This document shows positions 50,217 to 62,852 of a stretch of 64,000 nt of DNA, piece after piece. Position 1 is the stretch's first letter. Each line of letters opens with the position of its first letter. This stretch comes from Urechis unicinctus. Taxonomy: Eukaryota; Annelida; Polychaeta; Xenopneusta; Urechidae. The notes beneath the pieces are model-generated. The model did not search any database. It saw only the letters and a program-made list of their open reading frames with translations, and was not told the origin of the DNA. The stretch spans positions 27,419,914 to 27,483,913 of the forward strand of contig CM067344.1 of NCBI GenBank assembly GCA_034190875.2. The letters are read 5' to 3'. A program made the translations under genes and the position numbers.

Positions 50217-50290
50217 GACTGACAGATGAACGATGACTGTGAGATGGACTGACAGATGAACGATGACTGTGAGATGGAGGAACAGTCAAC
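50217..50290. repeat. 30-bp tandem array, right part
   Basis: Two units of GATGAACGATGACTGTGAGA plus TGGACTGACA continue the array at 47041-47248 in the same orientation. Confidence 0.85.
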
Positions 50291-50629
50291 AGATGAACCA
50301 TGGCGTGTGTATAAGATGGTTGTGGTGTATTAAGGAGCAAGCCTCCAAAAAACCACGAGGCGTGCCTACAGCCTTTCCGCTGCAGCTAACTAGATGCAAC
50401 GGCTGGCACTTTGCTGAGAGCGATAATACAGGTTTCATGCACCAATGAGCATAAAATCATAAACCATGAAGACATTATACACGGCAAGCAGTTTTTGTAC
50501 AGCTACTTGAGTAAACTTATTTTCATTGAAAGAATAACATTTGAATATGACTCACTTGTAAACTTAGAAACTGTCAAAAATATAGCAAATGAATTCTCAA
50601 CTCCAAAACTGCAGCAAATCGCGCCAATC

Positions 50630-50720
50630 AGCGGTTAGCGGTTAACCCCCGGTGGGGTCTCCACCACGGACCAGCAGGTCACGGGTTCGAACCTCGCCTA
50701 CGTTTGGAGAGTATCTCACC
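50630..50720 (+). repeat. tRNA-derived (SINE-like) relic
   Basis: GGGTTCGAACC at about 50692-50702 is a perfect pol III B-box/T-loop core with a partial T stem. A matching A box upstream is weak (TTAGCGGTTAACC). No full cloverleaf can be drawn, so this is probably a SINE or tRNA pseudogene. Confidence 0.35.
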
Positions 50721-51126
50721 TGAATTTCGACTCATTATTCCAGGAGACCCCTGTCACGATAGTAACTAAGCAGATGAAAGCCAAAAACCGTCATCATCCC
50801 CAGAGCTCATAGATCGATAGCACCAAAAGTTGTGAAACCCACTATATCTTGGCATATCTAGCACAAGCCTAGCTGGGGCTGTCAGGTTAACACATGGCCA
50901 TATTTCTGGTATAAACTGAAAAAAAAGAATATTTAAATAATAATTTACAGATATGGGTCCTAAAATACACGTCTTTTCCATGTGTTTTTGACACGTCAAT
51001 TCCACGTGATTAATACTCGTGGAATCCACGTGGATATCACGTGAAAACACGTGGATCCACCAATTCACAAAAAATCCACATGATTTCCACGTGGATTCCA
51101 CGTCACGTGTTGTGCCCACTGGGTAG

Positions 51127-53517
51127 TGTTGTAACAGAGTTTTTCTCAAAAGTGCTTTGCTTGCTGAACGTTAATCTGGTGGCGCGTTCCCCAGGGAAAT
51201 TACGGTGTTACCCCAGGGGGTTGACCCATGGCCTTAAATCGGATAGGGGTGTGCCGCGGGACCTTGGAAACCCGTACCCGTTGTACGAGTTCAAATGGCA
51301 AAAAGCATACGCCGTCATACAAGGTATTATGCAAATATTTAACGTATAATCCGTCATAGGCAGGATAAAAGTTGCAATAAATCTCAAAAATCTTATGAGC
51401 AGATTTACAAACAGTAACAACTTTGCGCGCTTGCACGGTCGAGCCGGATGGATTTGTATTGGCCGGCCGGTCGCTATCTTCTGTGTATACATAAACTATA
51501 AAGGTTTTGTATTCATATAATATATCGGTTAGCCGGCCAATGCAAAACCCTGAGGGCTTAGCGTGTGATTATCGGGGCGTCAAACAGGGACCATTCATTG
51601 CATTTGCATTGTCAACGATCGGTGGGAAATCCCGGGAGAAAATCTCGACATACTGCATGGGAAGAGAAAACATACCCCGCTGTACAAAACGAAGCCCCCA
51701 AAAAACCCGTCGTACAGATTGAAGCTGAAAAACATACCCCGTCGTACAAGTATGAGGCCCAATAAAACCCGTCGAACAAGTCGAGAGGCCAAAAAAACAT
51801 ACCCCATCGCGCGGCACATGTATACTACCTCTATACACTTATGTGCCCCCCCCCCCCCCCCCACCCCCCCCCCCCCCCCCCACCCCGGTTTCTCGCTGAG
51901 ACGCGAAATCATATCATCTGCAAACCCAGACGACACCGCTGGGTTGTCCATTATAGAGGGACGAGAAACCCAACAAGGATCAAGTACAGAAACACTGACA
52001 AAACTACATCCTTGATAATACTGAATAATATGCATTGAAAGTGAATCCCAGTCTAGCATTATATGAAACAGTTGATATGAATAACCGAAAACGAAACCCG
52101 ACAATAAAAAAGAAATGCTACTCACTGCAACTGTATTTATACTTGATCCACATAATTAATCTTTAGTTATCGTGGATTTTTAATTTGTGTTGATACATAT
52201 GATTCAGCATAAGAATGTTACAGATGTTATCGTGTCTCTCTCATGTGGTTCGGTTACCCCGCCAATTTGACATAATTGGAGAGTTATATGTGACCATTTT
52301 AAATGCACCATTGAATACAACGTAAAACCATAATCGTTCTGATTTAGTCTTGCCAGTCAAATCATGTCAAAAGCAGCATAGCTTAGCAGGCTATTGATAT
52401 CTTGCTGTGATCCCCATGAAGACCTCCGATTCGCCTTCCTATTACAATTTCAGCAGATATGTGAGTGAGGAGGAAACAACATTAATTGTTGTTGCGCATT
52501 CAGTCTGATACCTTATTATATAGTCCATAGTTTTCTGAGGTTTCTGGACCAGAATCAAGGTAAAGAATCCCTTGAAGGTCTAAATATGCATACATAAATA
52601 TATACCTATTAGAGTTCTATTTTTTACGCAGGTTGTAGTATTTGCGTGTTTACGTTAAATACATGACTTCACTGAGGGCAGCTGCACAACCTCTCGTATA
52701 TATAGGCGAATTGTTAGGCTTAATGTATTACGCTATTCAAATGAATCCATTGACTACTACCTTAAATCCATATTGGTTTGTGCATAAGCCAGTAGCAATA
52801 CAAAGGATAGTCGCTGGGGAATCATATATTACCCGATGTGAGTAGCGTAATAACAACTACTGGCTTGGCTATTTATTCAACACATCGGATATAAATAGAT
52901 ATCATGTTCCTCCGCCACGTGCGCTGTGCACGTATGTAGGTACTCCCAACCTCGGCCCGGAGAATGCCCATGTCTAATGGTCCCAAGATTCGTACACGAG
53001 GATGATATGATAATAATAATAATAGTAATAATGACAATAATAATAGCCGCCTACTCTAGCTGATAAAAACAAACATTTTGTTTATGAGTGGCCACTGTTA
53101 ACTAAATAAACTCTCAGTCTCTTTAGCTGCTTGCCAAAGATTCGTCAGTATTTGAATCGCAGCAATCTTCAATGACAGTGAATGTTAAAACACTGCGTCG
53201 TGCGAAGCCGGTTTAAATGGTATATGTTTGACTCAGTATGATTAATTAAGATTCCCACATGGATGTAGAGGCATTTTGGATAATTCCAAAACCGATTGAC
53301 CGATTCCCAACAGTTCAAATCGAATCATTACACAACAGGAGAAAGGCAGAAACAAATTGTAGTATTGTTGTATAATGCATTTGCGTCACAAAAACATGCA
53401 CCAACGTTTCCATAACAACAGAATTCATTGTTACCATAACTTGTCTTGTGTCTTCACTAAAAACTCTCTCCAACATTTGTGCCATTTAAAAGAGAATCGC
53501 AAGATGCAATAGACGTC
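51127..53517. other. Intergenic region upstream of the TSP1-Ig-EGF gene
   Basis: Contains a degenerate tandem repeat and a poly-C tract (51665-51890) and otherwise AT-rich sequence. No recognised coding exon. An ATT/AAT-rich patch lies at 53010-53045. Confidence 0.35.
51665..51890 (-). repeat. Degenerate tandem repeat, period 31-34 bp, beside a poly-C tract
   Basis: On the minus strand, units begin TTGTACGACGGGGTATGTTT, then a T-rich and a CTTC-containing part. About five copies occupy 51670-51815. A poly-C tract with two A interruptions follows at about 51846-51886. It resembles the array at 135-390 in period, in the TAYGAMKGGGT-like core and in the adjacent C tract. Confidence 0.6.
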
Positions 53518-54682
53518 ATGATACGGTCAAACAGTGCACTTAATCAGCCTTTGTTTGGCTTGGTGCTGGTATTCATTATTAGCTGTCTTGATCAAACCGA
53601 ATCTCATACAGGTAAGTCTGAAAGGTAATTGATACATAAACGGTTTTTTTTGGCTCACTGATAATTGCGTTACGATAAAAGGATATTTTTATTTAAAGAA
53701 TAGTTGCCTATCTCATACATTCCCATATTTTCACACACGAAAATTGTTGCAAACTTACAATCCATTTGGTGGGGTTAGTGCAATTAATTCTTAGTTACTT
53801 TTTTTATGCGTGATAACTATATTTAATAATAAGTACCGTTCTGCTTTACGAATAACCATGAACGAATACTGTATTTTGTGGAGTTAATGTATTCATACAA
53901 AAATCATTTTTGCTCACACCGGGTTCTACTTGAGACATAACTGCAAAAACGCTTTTTGTTAATTTACAGAACATTCGCATGTTTAATAATTACAAAAATA
54001 ACTTCCGTACATATTTATACGCGACAAATTTGTAATTGTCTCTGAAGTGATCACTCAAGGAAAGGATGCTGACAAGAGGGAGATGTCCATTGAAGGTGCC
54101 TCAAACAGTGGTCAACCATACTCTATGCATGTCTCTGCCCGAGACCATGGCCAAACTGAAATCGGTATTCATGGACCAGATAGGGAAGAATACGTCAGAA
54201 TACCTAAACTCGACCCTGGAGCCATCGAAGTGATTGAATTGGTCGATTCTGTTGATGGACAGAGTCAACTGGATGAAACTAGACACGTCAAATTGTTCAT
54301 CTCTGGGAGGGGAAAGCTGGATCACCTGAAATTTCACCAAAACGACACAAAACAAGAGAATGAAGACTTTCAAATTCGATTACCGTCAGTGGTCTCCAAA
54401 AGTGATGAGAAGATATTTCATACATTGGCAAACTGAGATTTGGCAATCTCGTAATTCAGAATCACAGGGAAGGAAATAAGTTTGAAGTTGAAGTTATTGA
54501 TGATAGGCTAGACTTACCCGCATCAACAGAATTGGGTAAACACACCTTACTTATACGATCACTGTGTAAAGTGAATTATGTTATTTGTAGCATAAGAAGC
54601 AAGTTTGACTGAACCTACATCAATGTTTCAGTTCGATTATCATACATACATATATTTATGTATATATATCTTATATATATAT

Positions 54683-54739
<57 letters not shown>

Positions 54740-54931
54740 TATATATATATGTATATATATACGTATAAATATACGTATAAATATACATAAATATATAAAT
54801 AAATATATATACATATATGTATGTATATATAAATAAATATATATATATAATATTATATATATAAATAATCAGATATAAATATATTATATACATATATGTA
54901 TTTATTTACATATATATACATATATGTATAT

Positions 54932-55030
<99 letters not shown>

Positions 55031-58000
55031 TTTATATTATATATATGCATATATATGCGTATATATATGTATATATATATACATAAATATATATATATAT
55101 ATATATATATGCATATACATAGCTTTTATATATTTATATATATATATATCCCATCATAATTTGTCAATATCTCAAATCTATGCATCACTGTTAATGAGTC
55201 TATGACAAACTAGTATTTAAAAAAGGCAATATTTAATCACACTTTGTAAACCGTGTATTCTTCGTTCATTCACTTGTCGCCAGTCAATGAAGAGAAAGAC
55301 ATTCTTTCGGACAAAATAGACGATTTTGTCGTTGAGGATGAAGACGTACCAGAGTGGTCAACTTGGGGTGCGTGCAGTGTGTCATGTGGAGCGGGCCTGC
55401 AAACACGAAGACGTCCGTGTGACGATCAATCGGTTGCTGTAGATGTCTTTTCCAACAAGAGCTGCGTCGACCATCGGCAATGCTCTGTTGGCAGTTGCGA
55501 AGCAGGTGAAATGCTGGCATAATTTTCTTTCAGATTTTACGTGTGTGTGTGGGGGGGGGGATTAGATGAGCTATTGTGATTGAATGTTATTACATTTGCG
55601 GATCATTCAAATAAACAGTGATTTATATATTCACTCTGTTAAAGGGAATGACAAAATAAATGTTTCCTTTTATTTATTCTCGATACCAGCCAAGAAAGAC
55701 TTGACAGCAATCTCATCAATCGGAGGTAACAGCGTTCTTCGATGCAACTATGACCCTATGTTACCCGTCGAGAAGTTTTACTGGAAAACACCCGGGGGCC
55801 AACGCATTGAGCCGCGCATCAACCCTAAGTAAGCCTCATTGTCTCTCAGATGCGTAGGGTTATTTAAGGCGTTCCCTAACACTGGGAACACCCATATCTT
55901 ACATAATATGTTACAGTCATATTACATATATATATACATACATTTTAAATGACCTGCTCATCTTCCAAACAGGTATAGCATGTTCGGCAAATACCTGGTG
56001 ATACAGCGAGTTGGTGCACTTGACGAGGGTGATTATCGCTGCGTTCTCGTGCTCACCAATGGGGACGAAATGACCGCTGATGCTCATCTAGGTAAGCGTT
56101 ATCATTGGGCTCATCAGTTGAATTGTGCATTATGCCTGTCTGACCGAAGGCTCCATGTCTCGGCATCAATAGGACTTTTCTCATGTGAATCGGCAACCTG
56201 GTTGCGGATAAAAAAAATCGATAGATTCCTGGGGAAAACTCGTTTGTACGGTAAATAATTAGTCAAGGTCCCCTAGCCTGATGGCTGCGGGCGCTGTTTA
56301 CATGTTACTGATATTCATTAGTCTCGCCATCAGGTCTAGGGGACGATAGCGTCTTGAACTGGACGAGCATCCCAGATTTCCAATCACAAGCCGTGTCTCT
56401 CGGTCACTCTCGGGTACTTTTGAGTCGTTGTCTCTCATTGGGCGAGAAGCGTAGCGAACCCCTGGAGTCTGGGACGCAGACTAGTTAATAATATTATAAC
56501 ATTATAACGAGTGGATATTTCTTACCAACCGAGCGCCGTTCGCAAATTTGTTCAATAATGATTTCCCCGCTCTTGTTCTTATGTGCATTGATATTAATTG
56601 AATATTTTTCAGACGTTGTTGTTCCGCAAAATATTCACATGCCAATATCTAGATTGATTGAGTTTATTTATTTATAAATTTTGAGCAGCTGTTCAAGATT
56701 GCACGTCAAGGACAGTATGTCACAATGGCGGCCAGTGCGTGCAAGTGGGCAAGCGGGAAGATCCAAAACTTCCTTTCAACCATGTTAAATGTAAATGCGC
56801 CAACGGATACACTGGCGATTTCTGCAGAATTGGTAACACATTGTTTCTCGGTCTAAATAAAGAGTTTCGTGATCTCCAGTTGTGTTTAACGGTGGTTACC
56901 GCGGCTATTAAAAAATTTAAAAAAAAAAATGGAATTCAAATTCAAATACTGTCATATTTGACAAATTATTATATCATATCAGCATTGTTTTAGATCCTAG
57001 ATTGTATAAATTGTTCACTTATATTGATGGGGGTTTATGTGTGGTGTTCCCAGAGGCTATGGAGAATACAACTAAGCTGATGGTGGCCGTGTTTTTGCTG
57101 GCTTTGGCTGTTGTCGTGTTTGTCTGTCTCTGCTGGTGTCGCATCAGGTATGCCATTTCGTATGAGATTATTCTTAAGCGAGAGGTCTTCCTCAATCCAT
57201 CTGTGAACACTGACATTTTCACTACAATGACTCGACATATTCAGTAGTTTTTTCGTCTATACTAAGAATAAGCAACTATTATTACTTTGCATAGGTCAGG
57301 GGTTACACAGGTGTATATCATGAGTTGTCCACATCACTATGAGTTCACTTTGTTTTATACCAAAATGAGTTTATGAATTGCTTGGTTAATGCCGTGTGCG
57401 TCACTGGTTTCAGTAATAACGCCAGTACGCAGTGGGACAAATACGACAGTGCCGGTCATCAAGGTATAGCACAGATAGTTAACCAGAAAACCACGGAAGA
57501 ATATCCCACAGACATTGATGGCAGTCAAGAGCCCTTACTGGGAACAGGTGTGGAATATTTTTTCTGGACTGATTATTTTAGCTTGCACGAAGTATCTTAT
57601 ACGTTCATAATAGCATGATGTGTTTGGCTCCAACGTGTCTAGGTCCACCTATTGACTCGGTCTATATGGATTTGAACACCTGCAACTTTGATTCATTTGA
57701 CGGTAGCGGTGAAGCCCGAAGTCTCCCTCCGCTGCCCGAAGAAGGTCTAACACAGGGCTCCGACGCAGTGTATGAGATGCCCATTGATTACGAAACAGCG
57801 TCAACGACTTCGTCAGCAATGAATTCAGAGTCAGATTACGTCAATTTCAAGTCCGACGCGTTCAAGAGAAGACCGACACTCGCTGAGCGTCTAAGTCTGC
57901 GACGGAAACAACCGATCGAGCTCGGCGCGCCCAGCTTGAGCTATGGTTCAATGAGCCGCACAGGAGGCGAAACAACCACAAACAAACCCTCTGTCACCGA

Positions 58001-58604
58001 GCCCGAAGAGCTCAACGAAACCGAGCTCATGTCAGGGAAAACCCCAGAAAATGCCTCTACACAGGTGCCAATCTCTATTTGGCAACTCATCAAGGTTGGC
58101 CAGAAATTCAAACAGAACCGGTCTATGGCACAAACGACCACCACTTCACCCCCACCTGCCTCTGAGCACGCTGACGAAAACCCCATGACAGGTGTCGACG
58201 ACCTTTCCAACAGAGATATCAAGATGACGAGCGGGGATGAGGACGAGGCCAGCCAGGCGGATTCTAACATCAACCAGAACAACCCGAGATGCTGGTCGGG
58301 TGTGAGCTACGGCGTCGACGACCGCATGGACGGCGAGACAAGTAGCGAGTCTGACGAGAGCTCCGTTGTCAGTGATACCCGCTCAGAGAGCTCGACCGTC
58401 ACCGTCGCCATAGCAGACTCACTGGGCGGTCGCACTGACGAGAATACCTCTGTTATCAGTGCAAGTACCTGCCAGCCAGCATCATCTGTAGCGATCAGCA
58501 GCACCGAATCTGACGGCGAGAGCATGAATAAACTAGACCAATTGTTTGATGACGTAGAGGAGACTCTCACTCGCGCTCTGCAACACCAAGCCCACCTTAT
58601 CTGA
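53518..58604 (+). CDS. TSP1-Ig-EGF single-pass transmembrane protein, neuregulin-like architecture (9 exons)
   Basis: Exons: 53518-53611, 54048-54535, 55284-55505, 55690-55828, 55973-56091, 56689-56832, 57054-57147, 57414-57547, 57643-58604; about 798 residues. Exon 1 is a signal peptide (hydrophobic [13 protein letters not shown]). Exon 3 holds a TSP1 repeat ([20 protein letters not shown]). Exons 4-5 hold an Ig domain ([19 protein letters not shown]). Exon 6 holds an EGF domain (VCHNGGQC...[12 protein letters not shown]). Exon 7 is the transmembrane helix ([18 protein letters not shown]). The 360-residue tail has tyrosine motifs VYMD, VYEM and DYVNF, the last fitting a Grb2-type YxN site. 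Extracellular modules are on phase-1 exons. Exon 2 breaks frame near 54400-54417. Ig, EGF, TM, long tail matches neuregulin-type ErbB ligands, but a receptor role is equally possible. An AATAAA lies at 58844. Confidence 0.85.
54646..55150. repeat. AT-rich microsatellite cluster in intron 2
   Basis: About 500 bp of TA and ATATAC/ATAAAT-type repeats in the intron before the TSP1 exon. Very self-complementary. Confidence 0.9.
56258..56487 (+). repeat. Interspersed repeat ending CTGGAGTCTGGGACGCAGAC, longest copy
   Basis: In intron 5 of the TSP1-Ig-EGF gene. Contains an internal inverted pair, GTCCCCTAGCCTGATGGC and GCCATCAGGTCTAGGGGAC, able to form an 18-bp stem. The tail, CGAGAAGCGTAGCGAA to GGGACGCAGAC, is shared with 14677-14792. 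Confidence 0.7.
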
Positions 58605-59349
58605 CCAGCGCAAGGGCTATTTATACCATCTCTGATGTGTTATTAATTACATTTATTAGATATTATGCATAATGCTCCCTCTGATATTCTCAGATCAAAG
58701 TAGATATCATTTTACTTCTATCAGTACATCAACGTGATTGACTTAGCTCACCTCGTGGCTTTACCTCAACCGAACTTCATTACATCACCACGCTATTGCA
58801 GCAAGTTCGCAGACAAATAATTATAAATATAAATCTAACCATCAATAAATGTTGAAGACCATCATCATCATTACCCTTAATGTTTATTTATAACAACTTG
58901 GGGCCACGCTTGCGCATCTGACATTTATTTGCCCCATCACAGACAACATCGTGACTAAATTTGATCAATGCTAAAAATCTCCACACCCGGAATGTATATT
59001 AATATATACTGACATATAGCGTCGCTTGGCGACTTGTTCACACTGGGCCCTGATGACAGCACGATCGTGACTTTTCCAGCTGTGGTGTGTTAACAGGTGT
59101 CTATCACGTCTTTCACTTTTTTTTCATTGTGGCTTAAGTCGATCCCACATATGGCGCGTTATCTATATTGATATTAAAGACCGCAGTTGCATTGACGCCT
59201 GATATTCACGCTATACCATATTTTATATTAATAATACACACATTACTATCAAATTACCAGACAACTCTCACCTTACCTACTGTGAGAATATTAATTACTG
59301 TTTTAATGATATCAAAACCGCTACTGTAGTGAACTTTTAAAATATTCCC

Positions 59350-59412
59350 CGACCTGCGCAGAAGCCGATGCGCAGGAGATCGGCGGAACACCTGGAGTGG
59401 GACGCAGACTAC
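59350..59412 (+). repeat. Interspersed repeat tail, partial copy
   Basis: Ends with GCGGAACACCTGGAGTGGGA then CGCAGACTA, like the tails at 14677-14792 and 56258-56487. Confidence 0.5.
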
Positions 59413-60935
59413 TCTCTTCCTGTTGTCAAAGACAGGGAGGTGACACAAAAATTCAATTTAGCCCGAAATATGTATACATCCCAGACGAAGACGTAGCCCG
59501 TGTCGATGGTGGGTTGTCTTGGTGCAAACAGAGACCTCAATGAGACTGGTCAAATAACACAGACATTGACATCTAATAGCTGTCTGTTTGTTTTCCATAT
59601 GACGCTTCAATACGAACTCGACTGTACATTTGCGGAAAGATGTGATGTAAAATTATTGGTTCGAGAACAAAGCACCAGACAGCTGAACTACAGTTATCCA
59701 CTGACCATCAGGTTAAAATTATAATATACGTGAAAAACACGTGCACCAACTCTTGGAGTACACCCTTCAGCTTTTCCCCAGCCTCCGTAAGATTTCAATC
59801 CACTAAAACACACTTGGTTTTCCAAGCGCGGGTCGATGCGAGTAACCCGCTATATCTTGAAGCCGATGACTTTCCATTGCTATAAGTATGAGCACGTGTA
59901 TTAATTCTTATATTTTAATCGTTTGCAAAGCAGATATTATATGCCATTTGCTTGGTAACCTCCTAGATAAAGCAATGACCGCATATAAAACAGTAGAGGG
60001 GGAAGTGGCAATATCCGACAGACCAGCTGTTCATCAGCCCACTGGGTCATTACAGATCGGAAAAAGAAAAATCCACGCGTTTGTTTGCTTGTTAGTAAGA
60101 GATGTCGCTGTCGATTCGAGCAGCAGGACTCGTGCCCTGGGTTATATTACCTACAATATGGTTCCTTCAACAGAACAAGAACCAGTGATAATTTTGTTTC
60201 AGGCGCGTAGACTACTATGTGACTTTATCCAACACTTACATCTAAAAAATGTACCGTTCCTGCGATATGAAGTTCTTAACAGACAAAGAAAAATCGGAAT
60301 CAAGTATATGCTTACTCGCTTAGGAAATACTCTTTTGGGATGTATCACACAAAGTTATATAAAAAATACAGTCAGATAACTAGGAGGTAAAATGAGAACG
60401 CCGACAATACTCTCAAAAGTGTATAGGCTTAGAACTACGATAAAACAACCTAACCCCACCCCCCCCCCCATCCCCCCTCAAGCTGTGGAGTTAACCAACA
60501 CCTTGATATGAGGGATTTTACGGTTTGGCCCTCAAAGTTTGTCCCCTTGTTAACTACCGTAGCGTAGGTTGCGTAGACTAGCGTGATCGTTTTTTTGTTG
60601 TACGTACCCCCGCTTGCTCGTGTCTCTCTCTTTATAAGCGCTGAGATCCATGACAAGATACCCAAACGTCTTAAGTACGCAAACGCATTGCGGCTCTACT
60701 CTTCCTCAAGCTTGCCCCAGGTTGATGATTGTGATTACCATCCAAGTCCGATTTTCCAAGCATGTCAATCATTCTTGTTCGGCTCTAAGCAATTTCACAT
60801 CTTAAAACATTTCCTCAATTCTGCCCCCTCTGCTTGTCCTGTTCATATCTATGTGTGATTTACAGCGCAAACATATCTCGCCACCATGCAGCATGTGCGA
60901 GGCGCTCAGGAAAGTAATGGACTCAACCTTCTACC

Positions 60936-61082
60936 CAATTACGGTGACGTCAGCGGCGACCATTAGTCTCTTTGACGGGTTAAGCGCGCGTTGTGAGATG
61001 TGCAAATAACGTCACTATGATATATGTTTTAGCGATGACAGATAAATGATGGCAGTCATAGACGACGTCACCGGTAATGGCT
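60936..61082. repeat. Small inverted-repeat unit with TGACGTCA core
   Basis: AATTACGGTGACGTCAGCG at about 60938 is mirrored by GACGTCACCGGTAATGG at about 61064, spaced by about 110 bp. Probably a decayed MITE. The left arm includes a CRE-like TGACGTCA. Confidence 0.4.
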
Positions 61083-61176
61083 AACAGACTTTCCATTTCG
61101 GCGATGGATGCTAAGTTGGAATACTGACAGAGGCGGTTGTAGTTGATCACTGAAGTCACTTTCGATATTCGTACAG

Positions 61177-61467
61177 TATGAGTGTATGTATGTATGCATG
61201 TATGTATGTATGTATGTATGTATGTATGTATGTATGTATGTATGTATGTATGTATGTATGTATGTATGTATGTATGTATGTATGTATGTATGTATGTATG
61301 TATGTATGTATGTATGTATGTATGTATGTATGTATGTATGTATGTATGTATGTATGTATGTATGTATGTATGTATGTATGTATGTATGTGTATGTATGTG
61401 TATGTGTATGTATGTATGTATGTATGTATGTATGTATGTATGTATGTATGTATGTATGTATGTATGT

Positions 61468-61521
<54 letters not shown>

Positions 61522-62148
61522 GTATGTATGTATGTATGTATGTATGTATGTATGTATGTATGTATGTATGTATGTATGTATGTATGTATGTATGTATGTA
61601 TGTATGTATGTATGTATGTATGTATGTATGTATGTATGTATGTATGTATGTATGTATGTATGTATGTATGTATGTATGTATGTATGTATGTATGTATGTA
61701 TGTGTATGTATGTATGTATGTATGTCTATTTATGTATGTATGTATGTATGTATGTATGTATGTATGTATGTATGTATGTATGTATGTATGTATGTATGTA
61801 TGTATGTATGTATGTATGTATGTATGTATGTATGTATGTATGTATGTATGTATGTATGTATGTATGTATGTGTATGTGCTGTATGTATGTATGTATGTAT
61901 GTATGTATGTATGTATGTGTATGTATGTATGTATGTATGTATAGGTATGTATGTATGTATGTATGTATGTATGTATGTATGTATGTATGTATGTATGTAT
62001 GTATGTATGTATGTATGTATGTATGTATGTATGTATGTATGTATGTATGTATGTATGTATGTATGTATGTATTTAGTTATGTATGTATGTATGTAAGTAT
62101 GTACGTATGTATGTATGTATGTATATATGTATGTATGTACGTATGTAC
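61177..62148 (+). repeat. (TATG)n tetranucleotide array, about 970 bp
   Basis: Almost uninterrupted TATG units with a TG-dinucleotide island at about 61465-61510 and scattered single-base variants. The long open frames across it are artefacts of the 4-bp period. Confidence 0.98.
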
Positions 62149-62852
62149 AATCTGTGAATGCTGAATTGAGGCGACTTTTGATTCAATTCATCTCTAAGTC
62201 ATCTCAATGTGCCACCATGCACTTGTCAGCATTTATGTTTCATTTTTTTTGAGTTCCTGTGATTTCCATTTTCAATAATCAAACTGCCACATGCGGTGGC
62301 GATATCTACTATAATCCACATATAACGTAGTTGAATCAACAAAACCATGGATTCATTTTGTCATAAGCACTTGTCCACCTCCATGAATATAAACCTTATG
62401 CTTTTCGACATTTATATATAACTTCATTACAATCTCACTCTAAATTAGCATATTATTTATCCTAGTCATCGTTCATTTTAAATTAATAGCCAATTGGCCT
62501 AAAGTTTTCTTTCCATATATCTTTCATTGGAACAGACATTATGTACATTATTAATATGGTATTGTCTTCTAATTGAGTGGTCTACAGCAGAGAAATGTTG
62601 CATAGAGCATCACACTCATCCATTATACAGCACGATCAATTCTATTTCAAGCCACATGACACATGCGCTAACTTAGATAGCATTATTGAGTACAATATAC
62701 AGGACGTTACCTGCACGCTATATTCAAAATGCGATATATCTAGGGATGAGAATATGGATGGGGTTTGTGAGGCGGGGTGGGTGTTGTCGCGTGGGGGATT
62801 GGGGGGATTTAGGGCCTTTCCACAGATAGTAAAAATGTACTCCTTGAAATAG
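62149..62852. other. Non-coding stretch, nothing recognised
   Basis: AT-rich sequence with a G-rich run at about 62756-62812. No domain recognised in any frame. Confidence 0.35.

Larger units (their letters stand above)
45251..51126. mobile_element. 5.9-kb interval bounded by CACGTG-rich inverted repeats
   Basis: The left end reads ACCCAGTGGGCACAACACGT and the right end is its exact inverse, ending at CCCACTGGGTAG. Both arms continue for about 150 bp as iterated CACGTGGA motifs. Between them lie DUF4806-like exons (46126-46893), a TTAA-flanked MITE, a 30-bp tandem array and a nested inverted-repeat element. Clear target duplications were not found, so two independent MITE copies in opposite orientation remain possible. 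Confidence 0.55.
58605..61176. other. 3' flank of the TSP1-Ig-EGF gene and intergenic space
   Basis: AATAAA at 58844-58849 probably ends the upstream transcript. A 163-codon frame at 59888-60379 (+) and a 91-codon frame at 60583-60858 (+) show no family I recognise. C-runs lie at about 60455-60476. Confidence 0.35.

Noticed and set aside
51595..52125. 176-codon minus-strand frame
   Set aside because: Crosses a degenerate tandem repeat and a poly-C tract; the glycine run comes from the C tract.
54605..55205. Several open frames encoding YIYI-rich peptides
   Set aside because: Translation of AT-rich repeats in an intron.
61178..62164. Three open frames of 252-328 codons
   Set aside because: They are pure translations of the TATG repeat (CMYV periodic peptide), not genes.
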